This document shows, piece by piece, positions 53,484 through 63,928 of a stretch of 64,000 bases of DNA; position 1 is the first letter of the stretch, and each line of letters begins with the position of its first letter. The stretch comes from an uncultured Flavobacteriaceae bacterium. Lineage in GTDB: Bacteria; Bacteroidota; Bacteroidia; Flavobacteriales; Flavobacteriaceae. Made by a program: the position numbers and the translations under genes. The notes under the pieces are model-generated. The model searched no databases. It was not told the origin of the DNA and saw only the letters and a list, made by a program, of their open reading frames with translations. Location of the stretch: positions 33,396-97,395 of the forward strand of contig CANMSA010000018.1 of the NCBI GenBank assembly GCA_947500385.1, in the 5' to 3' direction.

Positions 53484-54767
53484 CTACTTATTTGTCTTTT
53501 TCAAAAGCGGAATCAACAATTCATCGCTCATTTTCAAGAATGAATTTGAATAACAAACCCCAATCGATACCCAAACCAAAATATATTGTAATGTGAATGT
53601 GTTCACAGAGGCGGGATACATGCTGATCAAGGCATAAAAAATCCACACTCCTGCCGCTTTGCCCAGCATATTATCTGATTTGAATAAACCTCTTAACATG
53701 GCCGGAATGGCTATCAACAAAAACAACCCTAAAGAAACCACGCCCCCTTTCAAAATATGCTGTAAATAATCCGTTTCTATCACATCTCTGTACCCCGTCA
53801 CATCACTTTGGTCTATTCCAGGGCAAAAATATTCCCCATTCATTCCTTTTCCCACTAACCAATCTTTAAATTTCATGTCGTTGATAAAACAGATTTCCAC
53901 GTTTGTTCGCGTGTCCTCCATACCCCTCTCTAAAAGAAGGTCGAAAGTCCCAATTTTATTGATATCCAATAAAACCACAGAAATTGCCGCTAAGAGAAGC
54001 GCAGTAAATACAGAAAACAAGATGACCGATAATTTGTGATTACTTTCTGAGAGATAAATAAAATAGCTAAACAGGAGTATTAACCCAGCTCCGAACAAAG
54101 TACCACGACGCGCACGCACCAGGGCAAAAAATATAAGTAATAGGGTAACTAAAACTGCCAGGTAAAGTCGTTTTTTCGAATGGTATTTATAGGTTAATAA
54201 AATAAAAAAACAAGTCACACCCAACGTTCGACTAAAATACTCCACAATTGCCTGGCTTCTTAAATTACTTCCATCGGGGTTCATCAAATCCTTCAAAAAC
54301 AAAAAATCATAGAGAATATAGACCAACCCTAACACTAAAATAAGATCAAAAAGACGTCGGTACAAGTATGCTTTTTGCGGCAATAGGAGCAAGAAGGGAA
54401 CGAAATAAGGGAGTACGCCAAACCAAGCATCGAATAGCATGATCTTAACCGAATCATAATCTGTTCGTATTCCGCGGAACACCACCATTAATAGCCAACA
54501 AACATAAGCCGTAAAAACCAATTGCAGGTATTTGTTGGCAATCTTAAATCTTAAAAGTCCCATTACCGAAAGAACAGCAACGGACAACCCTATAACTTGA
54601 AAAATTTGGCAAATAATATAGTTAACCTGTTGGGACATTGAAATTGTGTAGCCAGCCATATACAAGGCTATTCCTCCCCAAAAAACGTCTATCATTCCGC
54701 GCTGGACCCTCGTGGTAGTTTCAAATCTTTCCATGCTACTTTCAATAATGCGCTTTTGTATAAACAA
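53484..54767 (-). CDS. Wzy-like O-antigen/polysaccharide polymerase
   Basis: A 427-residue integral membrane protein with about 10-12 hydrophobic helices and one long periplasmic loop (about 285-340, containing DWLVGKGMNGEYFCPG). This matches O-antigen ligase/polymerase-type proteins. In a Wzx/Wzy-dependent locus it would polymerise flipped repeat units in the periplasm. Sequence conservation in this family is low, so the call rests on topology and context: it sits between two glycosyltransferase genes and follows wzx/wzc, with a one-base gap to the upstream GT gene. Confidence 0.75.
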   Translation of the reverse strand: MFIQKRIIESSMERFETTTRVQRGMIDVFWGGIALYMAGYTISMSQQVNYIICQIFQVIGLSVAVLSVMGLLRFKIANKYLQLVFTAYVCWLLMVVFRGIRTDYDSVKIMLFDAWFGVLPYFVPFLLLLPQKAYLYRRLFDLILVLGLVYILYDFLFLKDLMNPDGSNLRSQAIVEYFSRTLGVTCFFILLTYKYHSKKRLYLAVLVTLLLIFFALVRARRGTLFGAGLILLFSYFIYLSESNHKLSVILFSVFTALLLAAISVVLLDINKIGTFDLLLERGMEDTRTNVEICFINDMKFKDWLVGKGMNGEYFCPGIDQSDVTGYRDVIETDYLQHILKGGVVSLGLFLLIAIPAMLRGLFKSDNMLGKAAGVWIFYALISMYPASVNTFTLQYILVWVSIGVCYSNSFLKMSDELLIPLLKKTNK

Positions 54768-54768
54768 C

Positions 54769-56004
54769 TTACGCTTTAGGACTCATAATATCTTCCATAA
54801 AATCCCGATATTGTTTTAACACAACTTCTGGTTCAAAAGGGGGAAGCCTGTACCCCTTCAATTTTTTTTCAACGCAGTACGCTATACCATTTGCCAAATC
54901 TTCAGAATCTTTATAACCAGCAAGATAGCCGTTCGCTTTATGATCTATAAACTCAGGAATACCTCCTGTTTTAAAAGCTGCCACCGGTGTACCACAGGAT
55001 AAGGATTCAAAAACAGTATAAGGTAGATTGTCCGCCAAAGACGGTGCTACAAACACATCGGCTGCATTGTACATTAATGAAGTTGCATAATCACTTGTTA
55101 GGAAACCTGCAAATTGCGTTTTGAACGGAATTGCATTTGCTATTTCGGCATTATAGCCGCTGCCAAAAATCAAAACCTTGATATTCATACGATCTTCTCG
55201 ATTATAAAGTATTTCCAATGCTTTTTGAAGATACTCCCACCCCTTGTACGGACTATTTACCGCGATGGCGCCAAAAGCAATCACTATCTCATCTTCCTTA
55301 AAATTTACTATTTCCTTAGCTACTTTTTTATCATATGGTTTAAAAACGTCTTTACTCAAGGTATTGGGTATGTGAAAAACAGGTTTGTTTTTTGTAAGGG
55401 CCGATTCTTTCGCACATGTATATAACCAGTGGCTAGGGGCAACAAAATACAAATTGTCATATTGGGAAAAGAACCTCATTTTTTTCTTAAAACCTCTAGT
55501 AGATAAGTCATTTACTTTGGGGTTTTTAAGCATAGGACATTTGCTACATCCCGTTTTATACTTTTCGCAATTCAGTGTATAGTGACATCCTCCTGTTATA
55601 AACCAAGTATCGTGCATATAAAATACCACAGGCTTTCCCAACTTTGCTAATTGTTCCATATTTTTAAGGCTCATAAAACCGTTAAGCACCCAATGGACAT
55701 ATATTATATCTGCCTCTCTTATCTCCCGCATTTCGGAAATATCACTTCCGATAACCGGATACGAAAAACTGCCAAGGCGCGAATTTACATCTTTCGTTAG
55801 ATAGGACTGAATTTTACTGTCGACCATGGCCACACGCCGAGCAGTTCCTTTCACCTTGGTGATGCGGACATCCTTATCCAAATCGGATATTAAGGTAATG
55901 ATCTTTGATTCTATCCCGGCCTTCAGAAAAGCTTCTTGCAGTCTTTTTTCCGGACTGGCAACGGTTGTCTTGTACATAATTTGAACTACTTTCAACTTTG
56001 TCAT
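54769..56004 (-). CDS. GT4-family glycosyltransferase with CxxC cluster
   Basis: A 411-residue GT-B transferase. The N-terminal domain has MHDTWFITGGCHYTLNCEKY followed by GCSKCPML, a cysteine cluster typical of a colanic-acid-type GT4 subgroup. The donor domain has AFGAIAVNSPYKGW, VFVAPSLADNLPYTVFESLSCGTPVAAF and NGYLAGYKD. It probably adds a sugar to the growing repeat unit. Eight bases separate it from the flippase gene upstream. Confidence 0.88.
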   Translation of the reverse strand: MTKLKVVQIMYKTTVASPEKRLQEAFLKAGIESKIITLISDLDKDVRITKVKGTARRVAMVDSKIQSYLTKDVNSRLGSFSYPVIGSDISEMREIREADIIYVHWVLNGFMSLKNMEQLAKLGKPVVFYMHDTWFITGGCHYTLNCEKYKTGCSKCPMLKNPKVNDLSTRGFKKKMRFFSQYDNLYFVAPSHWLYTCAKESALTKNKPVFHIPNTLSKDVFKPYDKKVAKEIVNFKEDEIVIAFGAIAVNSPYKGWEYLQKALEILYNREDRMNIKVLIFGSGYNAEIANAIPFKTQFAGFLTSDYATSLMYNAADVFVAPSLADNLPYTVFESLSCGTPVAAFKTGGIPEFIDHKANGYLAGYKDSEDLANGIAYCVEKKLKGYRLPPFEPEVVLKQYRDFMEDIMSPKA

Positions 56005-56012
56005 AAAACCAC

Positions 56013-57395
56013 TTATTTAATCCAAATTCCTTTTTTCTTTTTTACCACCACCATATAATATTGTATGGGCGCTAAAATAATCCCATTAAAGTTGGCAATT
56101 ATCGAAGCTACGAACAAGGCATACACCCCCATTCTATAATATTGTATAAACAATATTGCCAATACCACATAAAGTATGGGGCTCAAAATACAGGTCCAAA
56201 ACTGCAGTTTTAGGGCACTGATTCCATTTAAAAAACTAACATATATATTACTGAACATCGTGAATACAAAGAAAAGAAAACACCACAAGGAAAGAGAAAA
56301 CTCTATATGAACTGTATCTTTTCCAAGCCATAAATCGTAAAAACTCTCGGCAAAGAATAACATAAGCGTACCGCCTATAATAAAAAAGATAATCAGCTGA
56401 TTGTACTTTTTGATACTCTTTCGTATCCATGCGATATCGTCCTTAAAGAATGCGTCGGTGGCGGCGGTCCAAAAAGGAGAGAGGAAAATAGCAAAAACAA
56501 TATTTAGAATACCAAAATACTTATACACGATATTGTAAGCCGTTACATCTTCAGGTCCGAAACCTCTTGAAATAATTACATTCGCAGATTGAAACTGAAT
56601 AATACCAGCGATTTGAATTACGAAAAAAATAACTCCTAAATTAAACAGACTTTTTGCATGGGAAAATTTAACCTTTGAAACAACAGGGCTATATTTTTTA
56701 TATTCCCCTGAAAAAAAAAAGATATTGGCGCCTATTAGCGCTAAGAGGGGTGCTGCACAAAGTGCCAATCCCAAATAAATTAGAGAACCTGCCGTTGTCT
56801 TGACAAGCACGGCAATTGTTAATAAGGCTATGAATTGCCCCAGCAAATCTATAAGGGAAGCTTTCCCTGGTTGCTGATCGGCCGTAAGCACAGTGGTGAT
56901 AGTCCTTAATATAAACCGAAGACAAAAATAGGTGAATACAATCAGTGCCAATACCCCAACTTCGGCTCCATACTCCTGTGACAAATTAAGTAGGGAAGAC
57001 CAATCCAAGAATGGGTTGATAATCAAAAACAAGACCCATATGACTATAAAAATTATGCTTATAATACCGTAGGTAGTACTTACATACATTTGAGCACTAT
57101 CATAGTCTTCTTTTGCTACGGCCTCGGCAAACTTGTTGCGAAGCCCATGTGTGATACCAATATCAAAAAAACTAAACCATGCTACAATCGAACTTAAGGT
57201 AAGCCAGATTCCATACCGTTCAGGATTTATGTAATTGATTGTAAGGGGCACAAGAATAAAACTTATCAAAATACTCCCGCCTTTCACAAAAAGTGAAATC
57301 AAAATATTCTTTTTTGCCTTTACAGAACGCTCTTGTCCCTTGGAAAGATGACCCTGTGCGAAATCATAGACAGTTTTAAAAATGTTTCTAGACAA
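56013..57395 (-). CDS. Wzx-like polysaccharide flippase
   Basis: A 460-residue membrane protein with about 12-14 helices of the MOP/oligosaccharide flippase type. N-terminal FVKGGSILISFILVPLTINYINPERYGIWLTLSSIVAWFSFFDIG is typical of Wzx/RfbX-like proteins. Its job is to flip undecaprenyl-linked repeat units to the periplasmic face. The C-terminus is basic. It lies between wzc and a glycosyltransferase with short gaps. Confidence 0.85.
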   Translation of the reverse strand: MSRNIFKTVYDFAQGHLSKGQERSVKAKKNILISLFVKGGSILISFILVPLTINYINPERYGIWLTLSSIVAWFSFFDIGITHGLRNKFAEAVAKEDYDSAQMYVSTTYGIISIIFIVIWVLFLIINPFLDWSSLLNLSQEYGAEVGVLALIVFTYFCLRFILRTITTVLTADQQPGKASLIDLLGQFIALLTIAVLVKTTAGSLIYLGLALCAAPLLALIGANIFFFSGEYKKYSPVVSKVKFSHAKSLFNLGVIFFVIQIAGIIQFQSANVIISRGFGPEDVTAYNIVYKYFGILNIVFAIFLSPFWTAATDAFFKDDIAWIRKSIKKYNQLIIFFIIGGTLMLFFAESFYDLWLGKDTVHIEFSLSLWCFLFFVFTMFSNIYVSFLNGISALKLQFWTCILSPILYVVLAILFIQYYRMGVYALFVASIIANFNGIILAPIQYYMVVVKKKKGIWIK

Positions 57396-57483
57396 TGGTT
57401 GTGTGTTTGTAAAAACCTTCTTTCGAAGTCTTCCTTAGTACGTGGTCAAAAAGCCTATCACTTGTATAGTATTTGATAGCTAT

Positions 57484-59922
57484 TTATTTGCTTGTGAGGT
57501 ATTCATAATCCTTGGTATTACTTGTAGCATACCCATAACCGTAACCCATATCTTCATTTACCATTCCTCTTTTCTTAACTCCATTAAAAACAATTGCGAC
57601 ATCATTTAAAGATGATAACATACTTGACTGTCCTAAATTTTTAATCACCCTCTTCGGAGTATTATCATGTCTTATAACAAAAAGTGTTGTATCGCTATAC
57701 TCTCCAAGTAAACTTACATCGGCAACCAAATCTACAGGTGCGGAGTCCATTATTACATAATCAAAATCCTTGGATAGTTCGTCAAAAAGAAAGTCCAAAC
57801 CCCCATTTAACAACAGCGTTGTATAATCCCCATAGTCCCCACCCGCGGGTACTACCTTTAAATTTTTGTTCGAAGGAATGTTATTTAAGATATCACTGTA
57901 AGAAGTCTTTTTTGATAGAAAGTCTAAAATACCCATGCTTTTTGAAAGACCAAAATACTCAGAAGTATACGGTTTTATAAAGTCCATATCCAATAAGGCC
58001 GTTTTCTTGCCTGCTTGGGCCAAACTAAAGGCCAGGTTTGTGCTAACAAAACTTTTCCCTTCACCTCCCACACTGGAAGTAACGAGAATTCGTTTTTTTG
58101 TAAAGGTCTTGCTATAAAGTCCCAAAGAAGCCGTTAGTTGCCTAAACTGCTCTAACGAAATGGCTTCCCCAAATTTTCCTTGAGCAGAAACCACTTTTTC
58201 AAATCTAAAATAATTGCTGTTTATTCCTAATTTTTCAATTAAACTAAAAACCCGACCCACTATTGAGTTCTCATTTTTTGATAGTTCCTGATGTTTGCCA
58301 TCTGCCTCTACAAAAGAAAGCTCTGCTATTACAGGGACATCTGTATACCGCTCGATTTCTGAACGAAACAACACCTTGCTACCTAAAAACTCTTTATAAA
58401 GAACAAAGGCAATACCAAAAAAGAAAGCCCCCAACAAGGTCATGAAGTAAACAATTTTAGGCTTAGGGTTTACTGGCACATAGGTCGACTCAGCGAAATC
58501 AACTACCTTCCCATCTCCGAAGTTAGGCGCAAAGGACAAGGCGGTTTCCTCACGTTTTTGCTGTAAAAAAGAAAACAAGTCGCTTTTAATCGCTTTTCGC
58601 CTACTAATTTCAACCAAGGTTCTTTCTTTTTCCGGTAATGTTTTTAACTCGGAATTAGATCGGTTCGCATTGTACGTCAAATTTCCCAGACTAGCCTGTA
58701 AGTTGTTTTTTTGGCTTCTGATATTTTCCAAAATACTGGGCCTAATTTTGTTAATTTCGTTCGCTACAGAAACGAGTATTGGATTGTTTTCAGCAGTTGT
58801 TTTCTTCAGTTTTTCATACTCAATTTCTGAATTGTACAGTTTTTGCAACAACTCGGTCAGCACAAAATCGTTTATGCCAAAGGTCGATGGAACCACCCCT
58901 TTTCCTTTTTTAGAAATCACATATTTTTCCACACGGTTTAATACGGCCAATTGCCTATTGATATCACCAATTTGTCTATCGTAGTCTACAACATCCTTTA
59001 AGTATAACTTCCCTTGTTCACTTAAATCAACCACGCCTTCCGAAGATCTGTACCTTTGAACCTCCTTTTCTAGGTCAAAAAGTTCTTTTTCAACATTATC
59101 CATTCGCTCTTCGATAAATTCCAAAGTACTTTCAGCCAATAGACTCCTATCTGTTACCGCCTTTTGATTATATGCGGTAATCAGGTAATTTAAAATGTTT
59201 TCACCTCTAGAAGGAATTAGGTCTTTATATACAAGACTAATGACCGTAGAAAGTTTGTTGGCCGGGCTGACTGACAGCCTGCCAAGGATGCTTCTACTAA
59301 CCGTTTTAGGGTCTGCAAACGTGCAATATAATTCATTATCAGAGACATCTGTCCTATTTGGGTTTTCCTTAAACCGTAATTCCCCAAACCCGGGTACCTC
59401 GACCCAATCATTCAACAAGTACTCTTCCTCATCCACTATGATGGACTTTCTTGAACTATCGTATTCAAAAAACATCCTCATATTTTCTTGCGCGTTGATC
59501 AAAGAAGCTCTTTTCGGGTTTTTTAATTGAACTAGTATAGGGGAACTGTTATACGCGGGTTTATCACGACCAAAAGTTTTCTTTTCAAAAATGGGGGAAT
59601 ATAGGCAAAGGCTATCTACCACTTGATTCATAATGAATCGTGACCTAATCACTTCAATTTCATTCTCCACAATTTTTTTTGAATCGAATGCGTCTATGGC
59701 ATCCATCATTTTCGCATCATCTACCCCTTTGTTTTCATCTTTTATTATTAAGGTAGCACTTGCTTCATAGATGGGGGTAGCGGTCTTTAAATAAATCCAT
59801 GCCCCAAACAATGCAATTGGAATTAATATGGCGAATAGTGGCCAGTATGGAAGAAACCTGCCCAAAAGTAAGGTAAAGATACTCTCTTCCACTTTTCGAA
59901 CGTTATTTTGTTCTAAGGACAT
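57484..59922 (-). CDS. wzc: Wzc-like polysaccharide co-polymerase/tyrosine autokinase
   Basis: An 812-residue bacterial tyrosine kinase that controls chain length and export. A Wzz domain lies at 1-110, with a first membrane helix at about 30-50. A long periplasmic coiled-coil region follows (about 250-470), then a second helix near 495-515. The cytoplasmic kinase has Walker A SSVGGEGKS near 613-621, Walker A' ALLDMDF and Walker B YVIMDSAPVD. The last 20 residues hold five tyrosines (GYGYGYA, DYEYL) as autophosphorylation sites. It lies 12 bases after wza. Confidence 0.92.
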   Translation of the reverse strand: MSLEQNNVRKVEESIFTLLLGRFLPYWPLFAILIPIALFGAWIYLKTATPIYEASATLIIKDENKGVDDAKMMDAIDAFDSKKIVENEIEVIRSRFIMNQVVDSLCLYSPIFEKKTFGRDKPAYNSSPILVQLKNPKRASLINAQENMRMFFEYDSSRKSIIVDEEEYLLNDWVEVPGFGELRFKENPNRTDVSDNELYCTFADPKTVSRSILGRLSVSPANKLSTVISLVYKDLIPSRGENILNYLITAYNQKAVTDRSLLAESTLEFIEERMDNVEKELFDLEKEVQRYRSSEGVVDLSEQGKLYLKDVVDYDRQIGDINRQLAVLNRVEKYVISKKGKGVVPSTFGINDFVLTELLQKLYNSEIEYEKLKKTTAENNPILVSVANEINKIRPSILENIRSQKNNLQASLGNLTYNANRSNSELKTLPEKERTLVEISRRKAIKSDLFSFLQQKREETALSFAPNFGDGKVVDFAESTYVPVNPKPKIVYFMTLLGAFFFGIAFVLYKEFLGSKVLFRSEIERYTDVPVIAELSFVEADGKHQELSKNENSIVGRVFSLIEKLGINSNYFRFEKVVSAQGKFGEAISLEQFRQLTASLGLYSKTFTKKRILVTSSVGGEGKSFVSTNLAFSLAQAGKKTALLDMDFIKPYTSEYFGLSKSMGILDFLSKKTSYSDILNNIPSNKNLKVVPAGGDYGDYTTLLLNGGLDFLFDELSKDFDYVIMDSAPVDLVADVSLLGEYSDTTLFVIRHDNTPKRVIKNLGQSSMLSSLNDVAIVFNGVKKRGMVNEDMGYGYGYATSNTKDYEYLTSK

Positions 59923-59934
59923 TGGATCTGAATT

Positions 59935-60762
59935 TTATTTGTTGCCGACCGTTACGACAGTTACAACCGCCAGTGAAATTGCACTCAACACAACTGGAAT
60001 CCATTGTTTGACCTGGCTAGCTCCTGAAACCTTGGCTTCGTTAGGTTCTACATAGATAATGTCATTGGATTTAAGATAATAATAAGGAGAAGTGAAAATG
60101 TCCCTTGAAGTGAGGTCTATTCTCCTAAGTCTTCTTACACCATTTTCTTCACGAATCAACACCACATTATCCTTATTACCATAAATAGTAATGTCTCCGG
60201 CTAAACCAAGCGCTTCCAGCAATGATATTTTTTCACTTGGCACGGTTAACACCGATGGGTTTTTCACTTCACCCAAAACCGAAATTTTAAAGTTCAAATA
60301 TCGGATATCCACAATTGGTTCGATAAGTAGCTTACGAGTTTTCAGCGCGGTCGTGAGTTCCTCCCGAAGCGCTTTTTTTGATTTTCCACTAGCTTTTATT
60401 TTACCAAGAATAGGAAAACGGATGTACCCATCCTGGTCTACCAAGTATCCCGAAACCGACGATGACCTATTGGCCGAGGTCGCGGATTGGGTAGCAGAAA
60501 TATTCGCTTTATTAAACATCTCGGCTGCTTCCGGGTTTACGCTACTTACAGTGATACTCAACAAATCATTTTCCTTTAAAACTGGCTCAAGGTTTTCAAC
60601 CTCAACAGAACGAAAACTAGATTCTTCAACATTATAGAAATAAGTAGCTTTTCTAATATTACCACAGGAAAATAGGCATATCATTAAAGGGAAACAAATC
60701 AACTTCAAGAAAGGCAGTCTACGAACCTTTGTAAAAATCGAAAGGTTATAACGAACTATCAT
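59935..60762 (-). CDS. wza: Wza-like polysaccharide export lipoprotein
   Basis: A 275-residue outer-membrane export protein. A lipobox gives Cys33 (CLFSCGN). The poly_export domain follows (ENDLLSITVSSVNPEAAEMF, YLVDQDGYIRFPILGKI), then one SLBB-type domain (ISVLGEVKNPSVLTVPSEKISLLEALGLAGD). A hydrophobic C-terminal segment (WIPVVLSAISLAVVTVV) would form the outer-membrane helix, as in Wza. I start at ATG 60762 because the frame from 60933 adds 57 residues ahead of the lipoprotein signal. Forms the export channel with Wzc. Confidence 0.9.
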   Translation of the reverse strand: MIVRYNLSIFTKVRRLPFLKLICFPLMICLFSCGNIRKATYFYNVEESSFRSVEVENLEPVLKENDLLSITVSSVNPEAAEMFNKANISATQSATSANRSSSVSGYLVDQDGYIRFPILGKIKASGKSKKALREELTTALKTRKLLIEPIVDIRYLNFKISVLGEVKNPSVLTVPSEKISLLEALGLAGDITIYGNKDNVVLIREENGVRRLRRIDLTSRDIFTSPYYYLKSNDIIYVEPNEAKVSGASQVKQWIPVVLSAISLAVVTVVTVGNK

Positions 60763-61025
60763 TACATTTGTTTTTAACGCGGTTAAAATAAGTATAAATG
60801 AACTAATTAGATGCTTTTTGACTTCAATAGAGATTTCTCCAACCAACCCTGAAATTACCTTTTTTCCATAACAAAAAGCAATTTTGTGGTGAAAGTAGCT
60901 GATTCGCTCATTAAGGGCAAAAATAATCGTCAAAATCCATAATTGCTATGTTTATGCTAGGGAATACTGATTTTCCTTAAGTAACCGGACCTATACAGCC
61001 TATTTTCTTGTATCCCATCACTAAG

Positions 61026-62381
61026 CTAATAGGCTTTTTCCTCCCCTTTGAATATGTTTAAAACCGTATAAAACAAGATTATTAAATCCAGGCCTATAGT
61101 CCATTTTTCTACATAAAAGATATCCAATCTAGTTCGATGCAATATATCCGTTTGTTTGCGAACCTCCCCCCTAAAACCCTTAATCTGGGCAAGCCCGGTA
61201 ATGCCTGGTTTGACAAAATGTCTTACTAAATACTTATCTACCGATATCTCATAATCCCAGGTATGCAATTCCATATGAGGTCTTGGTCCAACCACACTCA
61301 TATCCCCTAAGAAAACATTAAAAAATTGAGGAAGCTCGTCAATACTCGTTTTTCTTATAAACCTACCTATTTTAGTTATACGCACATCATTTTTCGTAGC
61401 CATTTTTTTATCAGCATCGCTGTTGGTGGTCATGGAACGGAACTTATAACACCAAAAGACCTTCCTTTTAAGGCCATGCCTTTTCTGTTTAAAATACAAC
61501 TTACCGGGAGATTCTAGTTTTATCAAAATAAATAGTATCGGTGTAAGCCAAGATAAAACAAAGACTATAACCAGTGTAGAAAAGAGTATATCGAACGTTC
61601 TTTTAATGATCCTGGCATACTCAGTATCCAAGGGCACGTTCCTAAGGTTAAGAACGGGAATATTTTCATAGGACTCAATAGACATTGCTCTTGCAAAAAT
61701 ATCCTTGTTATCCAATATTACCTTAAATCGAATCAAATTATTGTCAGCAAAACTTATTAAATTCTTAAGTTCCAACGCATTGAATTTCGAAGCTACGCAA
61801 TAAATTTCGTCTATATCATTCTCTAAAATATACTTGAAACAGTCAATTACTTTTCCCAAATAGGTAGAACCGTTAGAAGGTGTATCATCGAAATAACCCT
61901 TATAACGATACCCAAAGTTTGCCTGGTCAAAAACATCACGAATCTTTCTAAGACTTTTATCCTTTCCAACCACTACGACACTAACGGAGTTACCTCCTCC
62001 CATTCTGTACTTTCCTCTTCCCCAAAAGAAAAGAACTCGATACCATGTAAGGCATAGACATATCAATAGAAAAACAAAAAAATGATACTCAATGGTTTTT
62101 ACTACAACTCCAAACAATCCGAACAAAGCAAAATAGGCAAGGCAATAGAACAAATACACCTGTAAAACTTTATGTATCCTCGTCATAAAACGCTCCTTTC
62201 GATCGGTTGGATAAAAGCCAAGCAAATAGGTAATTATAAGCCAGGAGGCATTGTAATAAAGTATATGTCTCCAATCCAAATAGGTTTCTGGCGTAAGCAA
62301 ATAAAGAATTCCGTTAATAATCCCGAGATGGATTGCTATCGAAATAGGGATTATTAAATCGGAATTCTTGAATTTTTTCAT
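61026..62381 (-). CDS. WcaJ-type polyprenyl glycosylphosphotransferase
   Basis: A 451-residue initiating transferase. Four or five N-terminal helices (about 10-120), a CoA-binding-like region (about 135-240) and a fifth helix (about 265-290) precede the bacterial sugar transferase domain. That domain shows KRTFDILFSTLVIV, FWCYKFRSM, IRKTSIDELPQFFNVFLGDMSVVGPRP and PGITGLAQ. It transfers a hexose-1-phosphate (usually glucose or galactose) to undecaprenyl phosphate, starting repeat-unit synthesis. About 260 bases separate it from wza. Confidence 0.92.
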   Translation of the reverse strand: MKKFKNSDLIIPISIAIHLGIINGILYLLTPETYLDWRHILYYNASWLIITYLLGFYPTDRKERFMTRIHKVLQVYLFYCLAYFALFGLFGVVVKTIEYHFFVFLLICLCLTWYRVLFFWGRGKYRMGGGNSVSVVVVGKDKSLRKIRDVFDQANFGYRYKGYFDDTPSNGSTYLGKVIDCFKYILENDIDEIYCVASKFNALELKNLISFADNNLIRFKVILDNKDIFARAMSIESYENIPVLNLRNVPLDTEYARIIKRTFDILFSTLVIVFVLSWLTPILFILIKLESPGKLYFKQKRHGLKRKVFWCYKFRSMTTNSDADKKMATKNDVRITKIGRFIRKTSIDELPQFFNVFLGDMSVVGPRPHMELHTWDYEISVDKYLVRHFVKPGITGLAQIKGFRGEVRKQTDILHRTRLDIFYVEKWTIGLDLIILFYTVLNIFKGEEKAY

Positions 62382-62716
62382 TCTCGCTTTATGCTGGCTT
62401 GAAGCCTATTTTTAAGTCATATGGTTAGAAGATTCAAAAAAAGTGAATTTTTAAATCATGCTTCATCGACAAGTGAACCTATTTTAAATTTCACTAAAAA
62501 CTGTAACTCTTTAGGGATAAGGGGGTTTAAGGAAAGGTTTGATTTAATTTTACTCTCAAATTTATGTTTTACGTTTTTAAACCACAAACTAATCGTCAGC
62601 TTTAAACCAAGGATAGGCTGTCATGTCATGTTGATAACAGCACTTTTTACAAACTGGATTCTGAATAATTATGATTTCACTGTCTCAACACACAAAAACT
62701 AATGTTTAAAACGGAA
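62382..62716. other. Intergenic stretch, dubious 93-codon frame only
   Basis: A 335-base AT-rich gap. A plus-strand frame at 62421-62702 is open, but its composition (Phe, Asn, Leu-rich with no motif) does not look like a protein and it opposes both neighbours. The WcaJ promoter is expected here. Confidence 0.5.
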
Positions 62717-63430
62717 TTAACTATTTTTTCGTACAAATACGCCATCAACCTGCAACAATTGTCCTGTTGTAGGGTTTGAAAATACATGTTCTAGCGAAAA
62801 CAACTCAAAACCGCTACCTTCTATAAAAGCTATCATTTCTTTGTATAAAAGGCCATTTTCATAAAGGGGCACCAAAGACATTTCCAATTCGATAACGTTG
62901 ACTTTTCCTAAACTATGAGAGGCACCATCCAACACACTTTTCTCAAACCCCTGTGTATCGACCTTCATCATTACCTTTGCGTCTGAATCACAGATATCAT
63001 CAAAAACATCATCTAATCGCTTTATCTCGATATCCTCCTGCTTTACATACTTTGACGCCGGAGCACTTTCTTCGTGTGAAGGAAGCATATTAAGTATTGA
63101 ACTACTGTAAGAATTCCCTGAGACATTGATTTTTGTTTTGCCGGTTTGGTCCCCTAATGCATAATTCATTGCAGACCATAGCGCGTCTTTTGAGGCATTC
63201 TCACTTAATTCTTCAAATGCTGCCGACATAGGTTCAAAAGAAATTATTTTTTTTCCGTATCCAAGCTCTCGCATCAAAGCGGCATATTGGCCTGTATTCG
63301 CACCAATATCCAAAATAGTATCTATCTGCTGACTTTTTAGTATTAAAGCATGTCTTTTTAAACTTGCTTCGGGATATTCTATGATTTGTCTACCCGTTCT
63401 TTTCAAGGCCTTATGTATTAGTCCCTTCAT
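62717..63430 (-). CDS. FkbM-family methyltransferase
   Basis: A 237-residue SAM-dependent methyltransferase of the FkbM type. TILDIGANTGQYAALMREL is the SAM site, IISFEPMSAAFEELSENA the second strand. MMKVDTQGFEKSVLDGA and VIELEMSLVPLYENG are the characteristic FkbM blocks. It probably O-methylates a sugar of the exopolysaccharide made by the locus, the usual role of such genes there. Confidence 0.88.
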   Translation of the reverse strand: MKGLIHKALKRTGRQIIEYPEASLKRHALILKSQQIDTILDIGANTGQYAALMRELGYGKKIISFEPMSAAFEELSENASKDALWSAMNYALGDQTGKTKINVSGNSYSSSILNMLPSHEESAPASKYVKQEDIEIKRLDDVFDDICDSDAKVMMKVDTQGFEKSVLDGASHSLGKVNVIELEMSLVPLYENGLLYKEMIAFIEGSGFELFSLEHVFSNPTTGQLLQVDGVFVRKNS

Positions 63431-63703
63431 TGTTTAATTCTTAAATATTAATGGTTGTTGTGTTTTAGGGGTGAAATATAACAAAAAACAACAATGAATT
63501 ACATCATCGGCACTCATCTATTGTTTAAATGCACAAAGATACGTTTATCCGCTACCGGTGTATCAATAAAAATAGAATACATCCTAATACGTCCTCATCC
63601 AAAATGTATATCTGAATACGTATTTTTACATCCCAGCAAAGTGAGTGATTTTTCCCCTTTCTAAATTCATAATTTTTAGTAACTTTGCCGCTCCTTTGGA
63701 AAA

Positions 63704-63761
<58 letters not shown>

Positions 63762-63777
<16 letters not shown>

Positions 63778-63834
63778 CTACACGCAAGAGACCACGCCTT
63801 TTTGGCGTGGTTCTTTGTTTTATGGAAAGACCGA
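63762..63834 (+). repeat. tRNA-Arg 3' end plus terminator, repeat copy 1
   Basis: The tRNA 3' end, terminator hairpin and following TTCTTTGTTTTATGGAAAG recur at 63929-64000 with only a few differences (for example CACGCAAG versus CACTCAAG), a period of 167 bases. Confidence 0.9.
63791..63818 (+). terminator. Intrinsic terminator of tRNA-Arg
   Basis: ACCACGCC and GGCGTGGT stem with a TTTTT loop, then TCTTTGTTT. The same hairpin recurs in the second repeat copy (about 63958-63978). Confidence 0.85.
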
Positions 63835-63928
63835 ACCCGTTCAAGGTCTTGGAATAAAATAAAGAACAAGGGCGACGGCCCGTGGTCTCTTATTTGCAAA
63901 GGCGAGCAGCCCAGGAAAACCGTATGGT

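Noticed and set aside
62421..62702. 93-codon plus-strand frame
   Set aside because: AT-rich, no motif, opposes both neighbours.
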